From NCBI GenBank assembly GCA_963377175.1, contig CAUJNA010003740.1, forward strand, positions 285,208-349,207: a stretch of 64,000 nt of DNA, given 5' to 3'. This stretch comes from Effrenium voratum (lineage: Eukaryota > Sar > Dinophyceae > Suessiales > Symbiodiniaceae). A program made the position numbers and the translations under genes. The notes beneath the pieces are model-generated. The model was not told the DNA's origin. It ran no database searches and saw only the letters and a list, made by a program, of their open reading frames with translations. Positions 63,704 through 64,000 of this stretch are shown one piece after another. Each line of letters opens with the position of its first letter. Position 1 is the first letter of the stretch.

Positions 63704-64000
63704 AAATTCCCTTGAGCTTCTCTTCTCCAGCCACTTGCACCTGTTGTCGGCATTCAATCCCCAGCTCCTATGGTCGCTCCATAGTCTCCCAGAAACAATC
63801 AGAGGAGCCTAAGCCAGCGTGACCCCGAATGACCTGCTTTCCACCCCAAGTTCAAACGCCGAGCAATGCCCAACAAGCATCCCTGAGGTTGAAGATGTTG
63901 GAAAAGGCTGTCGACACCAGGAAGTTTGGACAATCCCAGATGCTCGTGTGTTTGGTCAAACTAGGGTTTTCATTTTGATTTGGAGGTTCGGCCGAGCGGG

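Noticed and set aside
1..64000. Spliced-leader relics, rRNA genes, telomeric TTTAGGG arrays or organellar minicircle cores
   Set aside because: I looked for the spliced-leader core (CATTTTGGCTCAAG) and telomere-type repeats and saw none. Nothing resembling rRNA is present.

Overview
The window looks like nuclear DNA of a dinoflagellate, most likely a coral symbiont of the family Symbiodiniaceae. No bacterial-style operon, RBS array, rRNA or phage module is present. Recognisable coding sequence comes as short (about 35-160 bp) exon-like pieces separated by 0.5-3 kb. The splice sites I can read are GC-AG and GT-AG, with a strong preference for AG followed by G at acceptors. Short inverted-repeat elements and microsatellites fill the rest. 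All four traits are known for Symbiodinium-type genomes. No match to the dinoflagellate spliced leader was seen.

Region 1 (about 0.5-30.2 kb, minus strand) holds a pentatricopeptide-repeat (PPR) gene that runs off the left edge. I found 20 exon-like pieces. Each carries roughly one helix of a PPR hairpin: either the first helix (pattern NAAISACEKG) or the second (pattern QWxxALxLLxxM), and the two kinds mostly alternate. Thirteen neighbouring junctions join in a compatible reading phase. Introns make up more than 95% of the span.

Region 2 (about 31.06-41.2 kb, minus strand) has a clear last exon ending in TAG at 31,055, plus scattered exon candidates further upstream (34.7, 36.0, 39.1 kb). 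The product is not recognised.

Region 3 (41.27-61.56 kb, minus strand) holds the 3' half of an axonemal inner-arm dynein intermediate chain of the WDR63/IC140 type (DNAI3). Eight exons are identifiable, ending in a TGA stop at 41,273. Its longest visible intron contains 1.35 kb of (GAGT)n and (GAGTCAGT)n satellite, a 288-codon open frame and an unrelated exon-like segment. A Kelch-like exon lies just upstream, at 62.2-62.3 kb.

The three best-supported genes are on the same strand, as expected for dinoflagellate unidirectional gene clusters. Two act in different compartments: PPR proteins usually bind RNA in plastids or mitochondria, and DNAI3 is a flagellar motor subunit. Nothing suggests they share a pathway. 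Interspersed are at least six families of 70-220 bp inverted-repeat (MITE-like) elements, one of them nested inside another, and several minisatellites. All assignments come from reading the sequence by eye. Exon borders are inferred, and no alignment or transcript evidence was available.
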